From positions 124,001 to 188,000 of the forward strand of contig NZ_JAHZPJ010000002.1 of the NCBI RefSeq assembly GCF_019929345.1: a stretch of 64,000 nt of DNA. The letters run 5' to 3'. The position numbers and the translations under genes are program-made. The DNA comes from Streptococcus oralis (GTDB lineage Bacteria > Bacillota > Bacilli > Lactobacillales > Streptococcaceae). Every line of letters begins with the position of its first letter. The stretch's first letter is position 1. The notes under the pieces were generated by a model. It was not told the DNA's origin, made no database searches, and saw only the letters and a program-made list of their open reading frames with translations. Below, in pieces: positions 28,947 to 39,592 of the stretch.

Positions 28947-31565
28947 TTATAATTTACCTGCTACTGCCTCCAAGAGTTCTTGGATTTTCGCTTGGTTGCT
29001 TCCTCCTGCCATGGCCATGTCTGGTTTACCACCACCACGTCCATCGACTATTGGAGCCAATTCTTTGACAAGGTTTCCTGCATGCACATCTTTTGTCTTG
29101 CTAGCTACAAGAACGTTCACCTTGTCACCGATAGCTGCAACTAGGACAAGCACATCAGAGTAGTCTTTTTGTTTCCAGTTATCCGCAAAGGTACGAAGGG
29201 CACCTGCATCTGATACAGAAACTTGGCTTGCAATGTAACGGTGTCCGTTGACTTCCTTCACATCCTTGAAGACATCGCCAGCAGCTGCGGCTGCAGCTTT
29301 TTCTTTCAACTCAGCATTTTCTTTTTGAAGTTGACGGAGTTGCTCTTGAAGCCCTTCAACCTTATGAGGTACTTCCTTGAGTTGAGGTGCTTTCAAGGTT
29401 GCTGCGACGGCTTTAAGAGCGTCTTCTTGTTCACGGTAGGCTTCAAAGGCTTCCTTACCAGTCACTGCCAAGATACGACGAGTTCCTGATCCGATTCCCT
29501 CTTCTTTGACAATCTTGAAGAGACCAATCTCAGAAGTATTGCCAACGTGGGTACCACCACAAAGCTCAACAGAGTAATCGCCGATAGTCACAACACGAAC
29601 TTCCTTACCGTATTTTTCACCAAAGAGAGCCATAGCGCCCATTTCTTTAGCAGTGTCAATATCTGTCTCAACAGTTTCTACTGCGATTGCTTCCCAGATT
29701 TTCTCATTGACTTGTTGTTCAATAGCGCGCAACTCTTCAGGAGTTACTGCTTGGAAGTGTGTGAAGTCAAAGCGGAGGAATTCTACTTCATTAAGAGATC
29801 CAGCTTGGGTTGCGTGGCTGCCAAGGATATTATGAAGAGCCGCGTGGAGCAAGTGAGTTGCTGTGTGATTTTTCATGACACGATGACGACGATTGGTATC
29901 GATAGCCAAAGTGTATTCTTGGTTCAAAGCAAGCGGAGCATGAACTTCCACTGTGTGCAATGGTTGTCCGTTTGGTGCTTTTTGAACATCTGTTACAGTA
30001 GCCACAAGGTTCCCTGCAGCATCCAAGATTTGACCGTGGTCAGCTACTTGTCCACCCATTTCAGCGTAGAATGGAGTCTCTGCAAAGATAAGAGAGGCAT
30101 TTCCTTCAGAGACAGCTTCTACTTCAGCGTTTTCAGCTACGATAGCCACCAACTTAGACGGCAATTGACTGGCATTGTAGTTAAAGACACTTTCAACTGT
30201 GATGTTTTGGAGGGTTTCATTTTGCATTCCCATTGAGCCGCCTTTGACAGCTGACGCACGCGCACGTTCTTGCTGCTCTTTCATGGCTGCTTCAAAACCT
30301 TCACGGTCGACAGTCATACCAGCTTCTTCAGCGATTTCTTCAGTCAACTCCACTGGGAATCCGTAAGTGTCGTAGAGTTTGAAGACATCTTGCCCCGCGA
30401 TAATGCTTTGACCTTTCGCTTTCAAATCAGCTACAATGGTTTCTGCAAAGTGTTGACCTGAATGAAGGGTACGGGCAAATGACTCTTCTTCGCTCTTGAC
30501 GATTTTCTCGATAAAGTCACGTTTTTCAAGCACTTCTGGGTAGTAGCTTTCCATGATTTTTCCAACAGTTGGAACGAGTTTGTAAAGGAAAGGCTCGTTG
30601 ATGCCCAATTTTTGACCGTGCATAGAAGCGCGACGGAGGAGACGACGAAGGACATAGCCACGACCTTCATTTCCTGGAAGGGCACCATCACCGATGGCAA
30701 ATGAAAGAGAACGGATATGGTCTGCGATGACCTTAAAGCTCATGTTGTCGCCATCTTGGTCATAAACCTTACCAGATAACTTCTCAACTTCACGAATGAT
30801 CGGCATGAAGAGGTCAGTTTCAAAGTTTGTCTTAGCCCCTTGGATAACTGCCACCAAACGCTCCAAACCAGCGCCCGTATCAATGTTTTTGTGTGGTAAT
30901 TCCTTGTACTCACTACGAGGTACAGCTGGATCAGCGTTAAATTGTGACAAAACGATGTTCCAGATTTCGATGTAACGGTCGTTTTCGATATCTTCTGCAA
31001 GGAGACGAATGCCAATATTTTCTGGGTCAAAGGCTTCTCCACGGTCAAAGAAAATCTCTGTATCTGGTCCAGAAGGTCCCGCACCGATTTCCCAGAAATT
31101 ATCCTCGATTGGAATCAAGTGGCTTGGGTCCACTCCCACTTCAATCCAGCGGTTGTAAGAATCTTTATCATCTGGATAGTAGGTCATGTACAGTTTTTCA
31201 GCTGGAAAATCAAACCATTCTGGGCTTGTCAAAAGCTCATAAGCCCAAGTGATAGCTTCATCACGGAAGTAATCCCCGATAGAGAAGTTCCCCAACATTT
31301 CAAACATGGTATGGTGACGCGCAGTCTTCCCTACGTTTTCAATATCGTTAGTACGGATGGCTTTTTGCGCGTTGGTAATACGTGGATTTTCAGGGATAAT
31401 GGTCCCGTCAAAATATTTCTTAAGGGTTGCTACACCAGAGTTAATCCACAAAAGAGTTGGGTCATTTACTGGAACCAAGCTGACTGATGGTTCTACAGAG
31501 TGGCCTTTGCTTGCCCAGAAATCTAGCCACATTTGGCGAACTTGAGCACTAGATAGTTGTTTCAT
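28947..31565 (-). CDS. alaS: Alanyl-tRNA synthetase
   Basis: Charges tRNA-Ala. It has 872 residues of normal length: a class II catalytic domain (1-about 350, [40 protein letters not shown]), the tRNA-binding middle, the editing domain with zinc ligands [11 protein letters not shown] and [13 protein letters not shown], a coiled coil ([21 protein letters not shown]) and the C-Ala domain ending [15 protein letters not shown]. It is the second gene after the alanine T-box leader and the LURP-one gene (21 bases before). Confidence 0.97.
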   Translation of the reverse strand: MKQLSSAQVRQMWLDFWASKGHSVEPSVSLVPVNDPTLLWINSGVATLKKYFDGTIIPENPRITNAQKAIRTNDIENVGKTARHHTMFEMLGNFSIGDYFRDEAITWAYELLTSPEWFDFPAEKLYMTYYPDDKDSYNRWIEVGVDPSHLIPIEDNFWEIGAGPSGPDTEIFFDRGEAFDPENIGIRLLAEDIENDRYIEIWNIVLSQFNADPAVPRSEYKELPHKNIDTGAGLERLVAVIQGAKTNFETDLFMPIIREVEKLSGKVYDQDGDNMSFKVIADHIRSLSFAIGDGALPGNEGRGYVLRRLLRRASMHGQKLGINEPFLYKLVPTVGKIMESYYPEVLEKRDFIEKIVKSEEESFARTLHSGQHFAETIVADLKAKGQSIIAGQDVFKLYDTYGFPVELTEEIAEEAGMTVDREGFEAAMKEQQERARASAVKGGSMGMQNETLQNITVESVFNYNASQLPSKLVAIVAENAEVEAVSEGNASLIFAETPFYAEMGGQVADHGQILDAAGNLVATVTDVQKAPNGQPLHTVEVHAPLALNQEYTLAIDTNRRHRVMKNHTATHLLHAALHNILGSHATQAGSLNEVEFLRFDFTHFQAVTPEELRAIEQQVNEKIWEAIAVETVETDIDTAKEMGAMALFGEKYGKEVRVVTIGDYSVELCGGTHVGNTSEIGLFKIVKEEGIGSGTRRILAVTGKEAFEAYREQEDALKAVAATLKAPQLKEVPHKVEGLQEQLRQLQKENAELKEKAAAAAAGDVFKDVKEVNGHRYIASQVSVSDAGALRTFADNWKQKDYSDVLVLVAAIGDKVNVLVASKTKDVHAGNLVKELAPIVDGRGGGKPDMAMAGGSNQAKIQELLEAVAGKL

Positions 31566-31586
31566 AATATCTCCTTATTTACTTGT

Positions 31587-32072
31587 TTAATTTGATTGGC
31601 TTTCCAACATTTCCACATAGTCAATTGCGACACAGAGGGAAATGACTAGATCTGCATAAGAGTCTTCATAGACGGTTACGGTGTAAGTTGAGGTCAAATG
31701 GAAAATCTCTTTCCGAATCTCGGCGACAAGCTGATCACGATCATCCAGCAATTTGAAATTCAAATCCCAGATATTGCCCTCGATACGAAGCCCTAAATCA
31801 TCAAACTCATACTTATCTCGAAAGAAGGTCAACTTCTTACGAATGACAAAATTGGAACCGTTTCGTAACTGGATATTAAAGCGAGGAAGCAAGGTGAAAA
31901 ATTCTTTACTAATTTCACTGACTTGCTCACCATAGGCGTCATAGATGGTAAAGGTCTTAGGAATTTGGAAGAAAGATCCCTCCACCTGATAGTTTACCAC
32001 TCCTCTGTCATCCCTGATATCGAAGCGTTCACCTCCAAGACGAAACTTTTGTTTCACGAGAAATGTCTTCAT
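31587..32072 (-). CDS. LURP-one/YxjI-related protein
   Basis: A 161-residue member of the LURP-one-related (tubby-like barrel) family; the bacterial function is unknown. The MKTFLVKQKFRLGGERFDIRD N terminus and repeating beta-strand pattern (YQVEGSFFQIPKTFTIYD, FVIRKKLTFFRDKYEF) are typical. ATG at 32072 has GGAGG 5 bases upstream; an in-frame TTG at 32084 overlaps that site. It lies between the alanine T-box and alaS, so it should be induced when tRNA-Ala is uncharged. Confidence 0.8.
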   Translation of the reverse strand: MKTFLVKQKFRLGGERFDIRDDRGVVNYQVEGSFFQIPKTFTIYDAYGEQVSEISKEFFTLLPRFNIQLRNGSNFVIRKKLTFFRDKYEFDDLGLRIEGNIWDLNFKLLDDRDQLVAEIRKEIFHLTSTYTVTVYEDSYADLVISLCVAIDYVEMLESQSN

Positions 32073-32091
32073 AAACACCTCCAAAAATCAA

Positions 32092-32265
32092 AAGACAAGC
32101 TCACATCACGAAGGGCGAAAAACCGCGGTACCACCTTCATTCAATGAACTTGTCATTCTCTTATTCTTATGCAATTGTATGATTGAGTAGCATGACTTCC
32201 TACCTTAGATGGCTCGCAGCACCGCCATTTCTCTGGACTAAGATGACAGAAAATCAATTCTCAAC
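32092..32265 (-). promoter_or_regulatory. Alanine T-box riboswitch
   Basis: The minus strand holds the T-box sequence GGTGGTACCGCGG (rc of 32122-32134), which pairs with the acceptor end of uncharged tRNA. Stem I is recognisable: base GUUGAG with CUCAAU, an AGAGA element, an upper GGCGGTGCTGCGAGCC hairpin, and GCU as specifier codon just before the CUCAAU strand (near 32189-32191). GCU encodes alanine and the operon contains alaS. The terminator uses GACAAG (near 32149) and CTTGTC (near 32097), followed by TTTTGATTTTT. Confidence 0.93.
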
Positions 32266-32271
32266 TTTCTT

Positions 32272-32300
32272 ATTATACTGTTTATTTAGATTTTAGTCAA
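32272..32300 (-). promoter_or_regulatory. Promoter of the T-box / alaS operon
   Basis: Minus strand -35 TTGACT (32295-32300), 17 bases, -10 TATAAT (32272-32277). Confidence 0.85.
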
Positions 32301-32365
32301 CTTTTTCTATAAAAATTTAAAAGGAATCCACAGCCACAACAAATTCGTTAAAATTTTACTATATA

Positions 32366-33706
32366 TTAATCCTCTTGTCTACGTTTTTGAGATAGACCTA
32401 GCAAACCTGCTACTGCCATCACTACACCTGCACTTGCCAAAGCAACCGAATCTTTTTCTCCTGTATTCGGAAGTGTTTTGGCTGGTGCTGAATAAGCTAA
32501 CTCTTGAGTCTGAGGAGCTGCTGGTTCGTCTCCCTTCACATCTTTCACATCACTAGTAAGATCAGACACAGCATGCTTAACCGAAACTTCTTGAATGCTT
32601 GCCTCTAAGTTGATCTTAGGAACTTTTGCTAACATTCTCGGTAAGTATGGTTCAAACAAGGCAACATTAGGTCTTTTTACTGTTACTTTGAGAAAATTTG
32701 GATCAGTTGGCATATTGTAGCGATCATTGATGAGCTTTTTATTATAAATTTTATCCAGCTTAATCTTGATGTCTAACACATCGCCAACAACTGCACCATA
32801 ATGATTATCTACTGTACCATCCACTGTAATATCCAAACCTTTTGCACGGTAGTCAGCTATGACCTGTTCAAAGGCTTGCTTGGCTTCACGTTGTGCCTTC
32901 AACGCTTTAGGGGTATATTCAATAAATGAATCTATCTCATTATGATAGTACTCTCTATATTCTCCTCTTTCTGTCCATGAAGCTGGTTTAGGTTCAAGTG
33001 TAACGCCAGCCTCTAGTAAATCAGATTTAGACTTCTCCGCAATTTTTTTGGCTGCTGTAACTATTTGAATATCACTTTGAAGATCTGCTAATTGTTTCTC
33101 AGTAGCTTTTTTAGCTTCTTCTACTGTCTTATAAACCACCTCATCCTCACGATTGATAATCATTCTAAGTGCCTCAGCTTCTTTTACTTTATCAGCTATA
33201 GATTTTTCAAGTTGGTCACGTTTTGCAATCAAGTCTTTAGCCATTTTAACTTGTTTATCCATCGCTTCAGTTGCTTCCTGAATCGTATCGTACTCTGCTT
33301 TTTCTTCCTTATATCTTAGATTATTCTCATTAAGAAGTGATTTTAAATCTTGATAGGACTTAGAAAGATCCGCCTCTGTCTTAGAAGCTTCTTCTTTAGG
33401 TGCCGCTTCTTTAGATTTTGATTCCTCTGTTTTAGGACTCTCTGCCTCTACCTTAGGGGCTGGAGTTTCAGCTTTTGGAGCTTCTTCTACATCTGTTTTT
33501 GGACTTTCTACATCAACTTTCGGCACTTCTGCCTTAGGAGCAGTCGATTCAGTAGTTGCTGTTGCTGGAGCAGGAGTTGAAACCTCATCCGCACTAGCTG
33601 TTACCGCATTCACTGCACCAAAAAGAAGGGCTGCACTTACAAATAAGACTCCCGTAGCACCTTTTTTCATTTTACGAATAGAGCCATGTCCTTTATATTT
33701 AATCAT
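32366..33706 (-). CDS. LPXTG-anchored surface protein, uncharacterised
   Basis: The 446-residue precursor has a YSIRK-like signal peptide (GHGSIRKMKKGATGVLF, cleavage near SADEV at about 40), a Pro/Ala/Glu/Lys-rich region with repeated PKAE/PKVE/PKTE blocks (about 42-105), and a long helical, probably coiled-coil stretch (about 110-240). A folded-looking region (about 250-380) follows, and the C-terminal sortase signal is LPNTGEKDS plus a hydrophobic helix and RRQED. It should be covalently linked to peptidoglycan. I recognise no enzymatic or binding domain; an adhesin role is only a guess. A promoter with TTGACA lies about 270 bases upstream. Confidence 0.88.
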   Translation of the reverse strand: MIKYKGHGSIRKMKKGATGVLFVSAALLFGAVNAVTASADEVSTPAPATATTESTAPKAEVPKVDVESPKTDVEEAPKAETPAPKVEAESPKTEESKSKEAAPKEEASKTEADLSKSYQDLKSLLNENNLRYKEEKAEYDTIQEATEAMDKQVKMAKDLIAKRDQLEKSIADKVKEAEALRMIINREDEVVYKTVEEAKKATEKQLADLQSDIQIVTAAKKIAEKSKSDLLEAGVTLEPKPASWTERGEYREYYHNEIDSFIEYTPKALKAQREAKQAFEQVIADYRAKGLDITVDGTVDNHYGAVVGDVLDIKIKLDKIYNKKLINDRYNMPTDPNFLKVTVKRPNVALFEPYLPRMLAKVPKINLEASIQEVSVKHAVSDLTSDVKDVKGDEPAAPQTQELAYSAPAKTLPNTGEKDSVALASAGVVMAVAGLLGLSQKRRQED

Positions 33707-33977
33707 TTTACATAAACCTCACTTTTACTTTTCATTTTTTAACGATGAGCAATCTAGCCAAGGTGGGCTAAAAAAACATTACACGGTAGAACATCTGATA
33801 CTAAATAAAGCTAAGTCTTTCCTCCCCTTTTCCTACATCTCCTCGCGTTGATCACAACTTTTGTATTCTCAAATTCTTTGAGTTACTAGTTAATCTGCTC
33901 ACATTTCCCTTATACAGATTTTCAAGGCCACCATTTTTGGCATTTATGAGAGCAAGAGGAGACTACATTTAATTACT

Positions 33978-34006
33978 AGTTTACTCCAAAATTCGGTAAT
34001 TGTCAA
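33978..34006 (-). promoter_or_regulatory. Promoter of the LPXTG protein gene
   Basis: Minus strand -35 TTGACA (34001-34006), 17 bases, -10 TAAACT (33978-33983). It implies a 5' untranslated region of about 265 bases. Confidence 0.65.
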
Positions 34007-34167
34007 GTTGGACTAGCCTTTAAAGCTTGATAGAATGGGATTCAGGCGTATTTCCGATTAATATTCACTCATCTGACACTCATAAATCTATATTATTCGC
34101 TTTTTTTATTCATTTTATCTAGATTAGGAAGAAGTAAATTTTGCCCCAATCAACCAACGCAAACAAA

Positions 34168-34204
34168 AACGAATAGAAACCTTGCAAAGTGGTTTCTATT
34201 CGTT
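34168..34204 (-). terminator. tehB-operon terminator
   Basis: AACGAATAGAAACC (34168-34181) pairs perfectly with GGTTTCTATTCGTT (34191-34204), with T-rich flanks. It ends the rnr-smpB-tehB transcript. Confidence 0.85.
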
Positions 34205-34218
34205 TGTAGATGTTTATT

Positions 34219-35079
34219 TTACTTGACTTTTTTAGCTAACATGGTCGCAAAGCGTAGTTGAATGCGATTGCCATTTTCATCACGACGGTGCAGATGTCCT
34301 GGATTTTCATTATATTTGACCAATTCCCAATCCTTGTAGTAGTTCGCCAACTCCCCTTCTTTAAAGGTGAATGGGAAATTCACTGAGCAAGGATAATCCT
34401 CTGTATCCATGGCACAGACGATAAGATTGTAGCCACCGACCGTGGTGTGCTCCTGCATATTTTGGATAATAGCTGGAATGCGGTCCGCTTGTAGGAACAT
34501 CAGAACAACTGTCGATACGATGAAATCATAGTCTTGGCTAATGCTGGCTGAATTGATATCATAAAGTCCGACAGGCATGTCTAGATCCTCTTGCTCTACG
34601 ATGCTTTGCAAGATTTCAAGGGACAATTCATTTTGGTCCACAGCTATCACATCAAAACCATTCTGTGCAAGAAAGAGAGAGTTACGCCCCTGACCACAAC
34701 CCAAATCCAAGGCTTTCCCCGGTTTCACCGTCTGCATAGCCTCTAGGACCTCTGAGTGGACTGGATTGGTATTGTATTTCTTAGGGAAATAATCCTCAGG
34801 TTTACAATAAAATTCCAAGTACCATTCTACATCATCAGTGGCAGCTTCCACTCGGTGCCAGGCTTGTGGTTGCGCCATGGGATTGTCAGCCCCTGCCTCA
34901 AAGAGGTTTTCAGCTAGAACCTCACCATCTTCAGTCAACTCAATAAACTTGAGAGTCCCCTTCAAGACAGTAATTTTTCCCCAAGTGCCGACCTTAGTAT
35001 TGTGCTTTTGCTGGACAGCTTCTGGCATGGTCTGTTTGTTCCACAAGGGCATCCGTTTATAGGCAATTAATTTTTCCAT
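34219..35079 (-). CDS. tehB: TehB-like SAM-dependent methyltransferase
   Basis: Related to the tellurite-resistance methyltransferase TehB. The 286 residues contain an N-terminal cupin-like DUF1971 domain (1-about 90) and a Rossmann methyltransferase domain with [20 protein letters not shown] (SAM site, about 118-137), [12 protein letters not shown] and [13 protein letters not shown]. It starts 14 bases after smpB, as the third gene after rnr. In streptococci its natural substrate is unknown; the tellurite role comes from the family. Confidence 0.88.
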   Translation of the reverse strand: MEKLIAYKRMPLWNKQTMPEAVQQKHNTKVGTWGKITVLKGTLKFIELTEDGEVLAENLFEAGADNPMAQPQAWHRVEAATDDVEWYLEFYCKPEDYFPKKYNTNPVHSEVLEAMQTVKPGKALDLGCGQGRNSLFLAQNGFDVIAVDQNELSLEILQSIVEQEDLDMPVGLYDINSASISQDYDFIVSTVVLMFLQADRIPAIIQNMQEHTTVGGYNLIVCAMDTEDYPCSVNFPFTFKEGELANYYKDWELVKYNENPGHLHRRDENGNRIQLRFATMLAKKVK

Positions 35080-35093
35080 TTTACTTCCTCTTC

Positions 35094-35561
35094 TTAACGC
35101 TGGTTGACAGCTTTCATCACACGCGCGATGTCGCGGTTTTGTTCACGTCGCTTGATGGATTCGCGTTTGTCATAGTCATGTTTCCCTTTGGCAAGTCCTA
35201 AAAGAAGCTTGGCATAACCATCTTTGAGATAGACTTTAAGGGGAACAAGGGTCATCCCTGTTCCTTTGGTTTCCTGTTCCAATTTTTGAATTTGCTTCTT
35301 ATGGAGCAGGAGTTTACGACGTCGTTCTGGTTCCTGATTCCAGATATTCCCCTCTTCGTAAGGGGCGATATGAACATTGCTCAGCCAGACTTCCCCATTT
35401 TTTACTTGGGCAAAGCCGTCCTTGAGATTGATTCGAGCAGCTCGAACGCTCTTGATTTCAGTTCCAGTCAGGACCATTCCTGCCTCTAGCGTATCTACGA
35501 TTGTATAGTCGTGGTGCGCTTTTTTATTTTGTGCGACGACCTTTCCCTCGCCCTTTGCCAT
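35094..35561 (-). CDS. smpB: SsrA-binding protein SmpB
   Basis: Binds tmRNA and brings it to stalled ribosomes for trans-translation. It has 155 residues with the OB-fold core [33 protein letters not shown] and the C-terminal helix [19 protein letters not shown]. It overlaps the 3' end of rnr by 38 bases; RNase R degrades the mRNAs released by tmRNA, so the pair is functionally linked. Confidence 0.96.
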   Translation of the reverse strand: MAKGEGKVVAQNKKAHHDYTIVDTLEAGMVLTGTEIKSVRAARINLKDGFAQVKNGEVWLSNVHIAPYEEGNIWNQEPERRRKLLLHKKQIQKLEQETKGTGMTLVPLKVYLKDGYAKLLLGLAKGKHDYDKRESIKRREQNRDIARVMKAVNQR

Positions 35562-37878
35562 GCTTGGCTCCTTTCTTAGCTACTTCTTTGTAAAAAGGTT
35601 TCTTTCCCTTTTTCTTCTTATCTTTTTGTGAATGTTTATGCTTATCATTTGAGCGTCCTGATTTTCTCTTGTCTTCCTTCTTGTCTGAACGACGACTTGA
35701 GCCACGACTTCTGTCTTTGCGCCCAGCTTGTTTCAAGCCTTTTTCGATGACATCAAACTCACTTGGGATATAAGAGAAGTCAATTTCGCCCGTCATCTTA
35801 TCCGCTCTTTCTACCCGAATGCGAATCTGCTGTCCCACACGGAAAGTTATGCCTGATTTCTCCCCACGCAGGGTCAAGTCACGCTCATTGAAATGATAAA
35901 ATTCAGGCAAATTAGTGATATGAATCAAGCCTTCAACTGTATTTGGCAATTCGACAAAGAGACCAAACTTGACAATACTGGATACAACTGCATCATACTC
36001 TTCGCCCACGTATTCTTCCATATACTCAGCCTTTTTCATGGCTTCGACTTCACGCTCGGCCTCGATGGCACGACGTTCACGGTTGGAAGACTGGGTTGCA
36101 ATCTCTGGAATCACTTGTTCAAAATGCTCTGCTATTTCCTTAGAACGCCCATAATCCCGAATCATACGGTGAACAAGGAGGTCTGGATAACGGCGAATCG
36201 GGCTGGTAAAGTGAGTGTAATAGTCAGCTGCTAGTCCATAGTGACCGTGATTGTGCTCTGAATAGCGAGCCTGCTGCATGGATCGAAGAAGCATCATGGA
36301 TAATACATCCGCATAGGGTTCTCCCTCAACAGCACGCATGATGTCTTGAAGCGCCTCCTGGCTAATCTCACTGGCAGTCCCATAAATCCGTAAACCAAAA
36401 CTTGAAGCGTAATCAATAAACTTCTGAACTTTTTCAGCCTTAGGCTCCTCGTGAATCCGATAGATAAAAGGTAGATCCAGTTTGCTATAGTGCTCAGCAA
36501 CCGTTTCGTTGGCTATCAACATGAAGGACTCAATCATCCGCTCAGCAACACCACGCTGACGAAGAACGATATCCACAGGCTTACCTTTTTTATCCACTAA
36601 GATCTTAGCTTCACTGGTATCAAAATTGAGAGCTCCACGTTTCTCACGCATGCCTTCTAGCCTTTCATGAAGCTTAGCCATGAGCTCGATACTAGGAACA
36701 ATTTTCTTAAACTCTTGTCTCTTTTCCTCATCGCCAGCTAGGATGTCATTGACAGCGCTATAGGTCATTCGGAAACTAGTCTTGATAACTGTTTGGGTAA
36801 TGGTGTAATTAACCACACGACCATGTTTATCAATTTCCATAATAGCAGACTGGGTCAAGCGATCTACTTGAGGATTGAGGGAGCAGATTCCATTTGACAG
36901 ACGCTCTGGAAGCATTGGAACTACACGGTCTGTCACATAAACAGAAGTCGCACGATTGAGAGCTTCCTTATCAAGGGCAGAACCCTCGGTCACATAGTAG
37001 GAAACATCCGCGATGTGAACTCCGAGTTCGATATTGCCATTTTTCAAGGCTTTGATATGAACCGCATCGTCCAAGTCCTTGGCATCCGCACCATCAATGG
37101 TAAAGGTGATTTCATCTCTCAGGTCCAGACGACCTTCCATATCCTTTTGAGACGGAGCATCTGGCACACTTTCTGCCTCCTTGAGAACAGCTTCTGGAAA
37201 TTCTGAGACAATATCCATGGATTCCAAGACTTCAAGAACGTCAATCCCAGCATCAGTCGAGTGTCCCACCACGTCCAGCACACTAGCGACAAAGAAATCA
37301 TGTTTCTTACTTGGGTATTTGTCGATAAAGACCTTGAGAACTTCAGTACCTTCCAACTTGATAGCCGGTTTCTTCACATAGATCGGTTGGCTGATTTTTT
37401 GATTTTTTGAACGAATGTAGCCAGCATACTTGGGCTTTTCCTGATCTAGAACGATTTGGCCGACAACTGTCGTCAGGCTATGCTCTAGGATATCAATAAT
37501 TTTGGCTTCTGCTGCTGTTCCCTTGTTACGGTCAGCGACTTTCTTAATCACGACCTCAACGGTATCGCCATCAATGGCATAGTTGACATCGTTTTTTCCT
37601 ACAAAAAGATCGTCCTCTTCCCCTTCTAGACTGACAAAGCCAAAGCCGTTTTTATGGGCATGAAAAATCCCTTTGAGGGTAATTTCATGTTTCTTCTTTT
37701 GGTCCAGACATAAACTACCATCATCTTCAAAACGAATCTGGTGCTTTCTTTCCATCAGAGACAGGGTTTTAATCAACTCACGGAAATCCTTGGACCCATC
37801 CTTTCCGAGAGCCTGAGCTAGGTCATTTACCGTCACTCGCCCCTTCTCTTGCAAATATTCTTTAATTTTATCTTTCAT
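35524..37878 (-). CDS. rnr: Ribonuclease R
   Basis: Processive 3'-to-5' exoribonuclease for structured RNA. The 784 residues comprise an N-terminal winged-helix region, cold-shock domains ([15 protein letters not shown]), the RNB catalytic domain with [16 protein letters not shown] (metal-binding aspartates) and [14 protein letters not shown], an S1 domain (about 640-710) and a Lys/Arg/Gly-rich tail (about 715-784) that probably binds RNA or the ribosome. It is the first gene of rnr-smpB-tehB. Confidence 0.96.
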   Translation of the reverse strand: MKDKIKEYLQEKGRVTVNDLAQALGKDGSKDFRELIKTLSLMERKHQIRFEDDGSLCLDQKKKHEITLKGIFHAHKNGFGFVSLEGEEDDLFVGKNDVNYAIDGDTVEVVIKKVADRNKGTAAEAKIIDILEHSLTTVVGQIVLDQEKPKYAGYIRSKNQKISQPIYVKKPAIKLEGTEVLKVFIDKYPSKKHDFFVASVLDVVGHSTDAGIDVLEVLESMDIVSEFPEAVLKEAESVPDAPSQKDMEGRLDLRDEITFTIDGADAKDLDDAVHIKALKNGNIELGVHIADVSYYVTEGSALDKEALNRATSVYVTDRVVPMLPERLSNGICSLNPQVDRLTQSAIMEIDKHGRVVNYTITQTVIKTSFRMTYSAVNDILAGDEEKRQEFKKIVPSIELMAKLHERLEGMREKRGALNFDTSEAKILVDKKGKPVDIVLRQRGVAERMIESFMLIANETVAEHYSKLDLPFIYRIHEEPKAEKVQKFIDYASSFGLRIYGTASEISQEALQDIMRAVEGEPYADVLSMMLLRSMQQARYSEHNHGHYGLAADYYTHFTSPIRRYPDLLVHRMIRDYGRSKEIAEHFEQVIPEIATQSSNRERRAIEAEREVEAMKKAEYMEEYVGEEYDAVVSSIVKFGLFVELPNTVEGLIHITNLPEFYHFNERDLTLRGEKSGITFRVGQQIRIRVERADKMTGEIDFSYIPSEFDVIEKGLKQAGRKDRSRGSSRRSDKKEDKRKSGRSNDKHKHSQKDKKKKGKKPFYKEVAKKGAKHGKGRGKGRRTK

Positions 37879-37944
37879 GTTTTCTTTCTAGATTTTTATA
37901 ATTTTTTTGACTGATAACTTTATAAGTGTCATAAAATAAAAATA

Positions 37945-37964
37945 GGCTAAGACCTAGTCTCGCC
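37945..37964 (-). terminator. secG terminator
   Basis: GGC-AGAC-TAG-GTCT-GCC type hairpin, followed on the minus strand by TATTTTTATTTT, just after the secG stop. Confidence 0.65.
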
Positions 37965-37970
37965 CATTTC

Positions 37971-38204
37971 TTATCTACTTGATAATACTGTCAATGCTAA
38001 GGCAATGGCTAGCCAGAAAAAGACTAAAATACCTGTCAAACGTTGCATCACAGCTTCAAAACCACGCGCCTTACTACGTTCAAACAAATCACCTGAGCTG
38101 GCATCAAATACATTGCTGGATTGGTTCTTAGTTGGTTGCATGAAAATCGCAATCACAATCACAACAGATAATACTAATAAAATGGTTAATAATAGGTTGT
38201 ACAT
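37971..38204 (-). CDS. secG: Preprotein translocase subunit SecG
   Basis: Small membrane subunit of SecYEG. It has 77 residues with two membrane helices (about 2-20 and 52-73) joined by a polar loop with the family signature PTKNQSSNVFDASSGDLFERSKARGFE. It is the last gene of the ybeY-to-secG run, 39 bases after rpmG and before a terminator. Confidence 0.95.
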   Translation of the reverse strand: MYNLLLTILLVLSVVIVIAIFMQPTKNQSSNVFDASSGDLFERSKARGFEAVMQRLTGILVFFWLAIALALTVLSSR

Positions 38205-38243
38205 ATCAAACTCCTTAAAATCCCTATTATTTTACCATAAATT

Positions 38244-38393
38244 CTACTTAGATTCAAGATGTAGGGTTACTTTTCTTTCTTTGGGACAATACTTTAAAAC
38301 CTCAATCTTGTCTGGATGGGTTTTGGAGTTTTTACTGGTTAGGTAATTAATACTGCCACAAGAGGAGCATTTGAGATTAATTTTTACTCGCAC
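38244..38393 (-). CDS. rpmG: 50S ribosomal protein L33 (GTG start)
   Basis: A 49-residue ribosomal protein reading [19 protein letters not shown] onwards and ending VTLHLESK. The start is GTG at 38393 with AAAGGA 6 bases upstream. It begins inside the last codons of pmrA (10-base overlap), so its translation is coupled. The first CSSC pair is present but the second pair is reduced to one cysteine (YCPKERK), so zinc binding by four cysteines is not possible in the usual way. Confidence 0.9.
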
Positions 38394-39592
38394 GAGATTT
38401 CCTTTACTTTTAATAATGATCTAAATTGAACTAAGTTGTATAAACAACTAAGAGCTACACAGGCTGCTGTCGCATAAAAAACAGAGTGGTAGCCGAATTG
38501 CCCTGCTACTGCTGAACCAGTCATGGGACCAACAACACCCCCAAGGTAGAAAAAGACTTGGTTAAAGGCAAAAATTCTTGAAATACCTGATTTTGGAGTC
38601 ATTTTACTGAGAAGAGCATTGACCCCCGGTATCAGAGCACCCGTTCCCAAACCAAAGAGAAAACGATACAAGCCAAGTTGAATGGGGCTGGTTGCATGGG
38701 CACAAAGAAGGTAAATGATGACTGAATAAATCTGCGCTGCAACTAAAAGTCTATGATTTCCCACCTTATCTCCTAGTTTTCCCATCACTCCAGCACTCAT
38801 CATACTGGAAAATCCCATGCTGGATACGATCAATCCTGATACAAAGAGGAGATTTTCAGTCTGCCCTAAGTCCCGAACATAGAGAGCGAGAATGGGACCA
38901 ATTGATTGAGCTGAAAATTGAATGACAAAGCTCGTCAAAAATAGATTCACTAAAAGCCTAGGATACTTGAAAGAAGAAAATACTTCTTTCGTTGGGATAG
39001 CCTTCTCCTTAGCCACTGGCTGAAAATCTTCCTTGATAAAGAAAATGGTTAGGATTGCAGCTAAAAATAGGAAAGCACCCACCAATAAAAAGACATTGCG
39101 GATACCAAAAATTTCAGCAATCAAGCCACCTACAAAGGGGCCCGTCAATGTTCCTGCAACAACACCTGTAGATAGAGTCCCCAGAGCCGCTCCCGACTTA
39201 TCTTTAGGTACCTGACTAGCAATCAAAGCTGTTGCATTGGGGACAAATCCAGTAAATACACCATTGAGCAAGCGCAAAAAGAGTAACCAATAGATATTCG
39301 GTACAAAGGCCAAACCTCCCATGGTGATAGTCATGGCAAGGCCTGCTCGAATCATCATGGGTTTTCGACCATACTTGTCAGCAAGGATACCCCAGATAGG
39401 AGAAACTAGAGCTGCTGAAACAGCCGAAACTGAGATGGCTAATCCAGCATAAAAAGCAACTTGGTCTCCTTCGATTCCCAACTGCTCCACAAAGATAGGC
39501 ATGAAAGGAACGACCAAGGAAATACTGGCCCCCGTTAGAAAACTACCGAACCAGGCGACACGAAGATTCTCTTTCCAACTAATCTCTTGCAC
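38384..39592 (-). CDS. pmrA: Multidrug efflux transporter PmrA (MFS)
   Basis: Twelve-helix major-facilitator proton antiporter. Its pneumococcal counterpart exports fluoroquinolones and dyes such as ethidium. From GTG at 39592 it has 402 residues ([21 protein letters not shown]); GGAGG lies 8 bases upstream, whereas the in-frame TTG at 39610 has none. MFS motifs [13 protein letters not shown] (loop 2-3) and [14 protein letters not shown] (motif C) are present. It overlaps coaE by 14 bases and rpmG by 10. Confidence 0.93.

Larger units (their letters stand above)
33707..34218. other. Long leader and intergenic region upstream of the surface protein
   Basis: 512 bases without a supported gene. 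From high to low coordinates it contains the tehB terminator, the surface-protein promoter (33978-34006) and a leader of about 265 bases. The leader has a small perfect hairpin (CTCAAA-TTC-TTTGAG on the plus strand, near 33869-33883), a second one (TAGCC-AAGGTG-GGCTA, near 33755-33770) and TTACTAGTT twice (near 33883 and 33974). I found no riboswitch class that I could name. Confidence 0.6.

Noticed and set aside
29547..30236. 229-codon plus-strand open frame
   Set aside because: Entirely antisense to alaS, which has full family motifs; no ribosome-binding site or recognisable protein.
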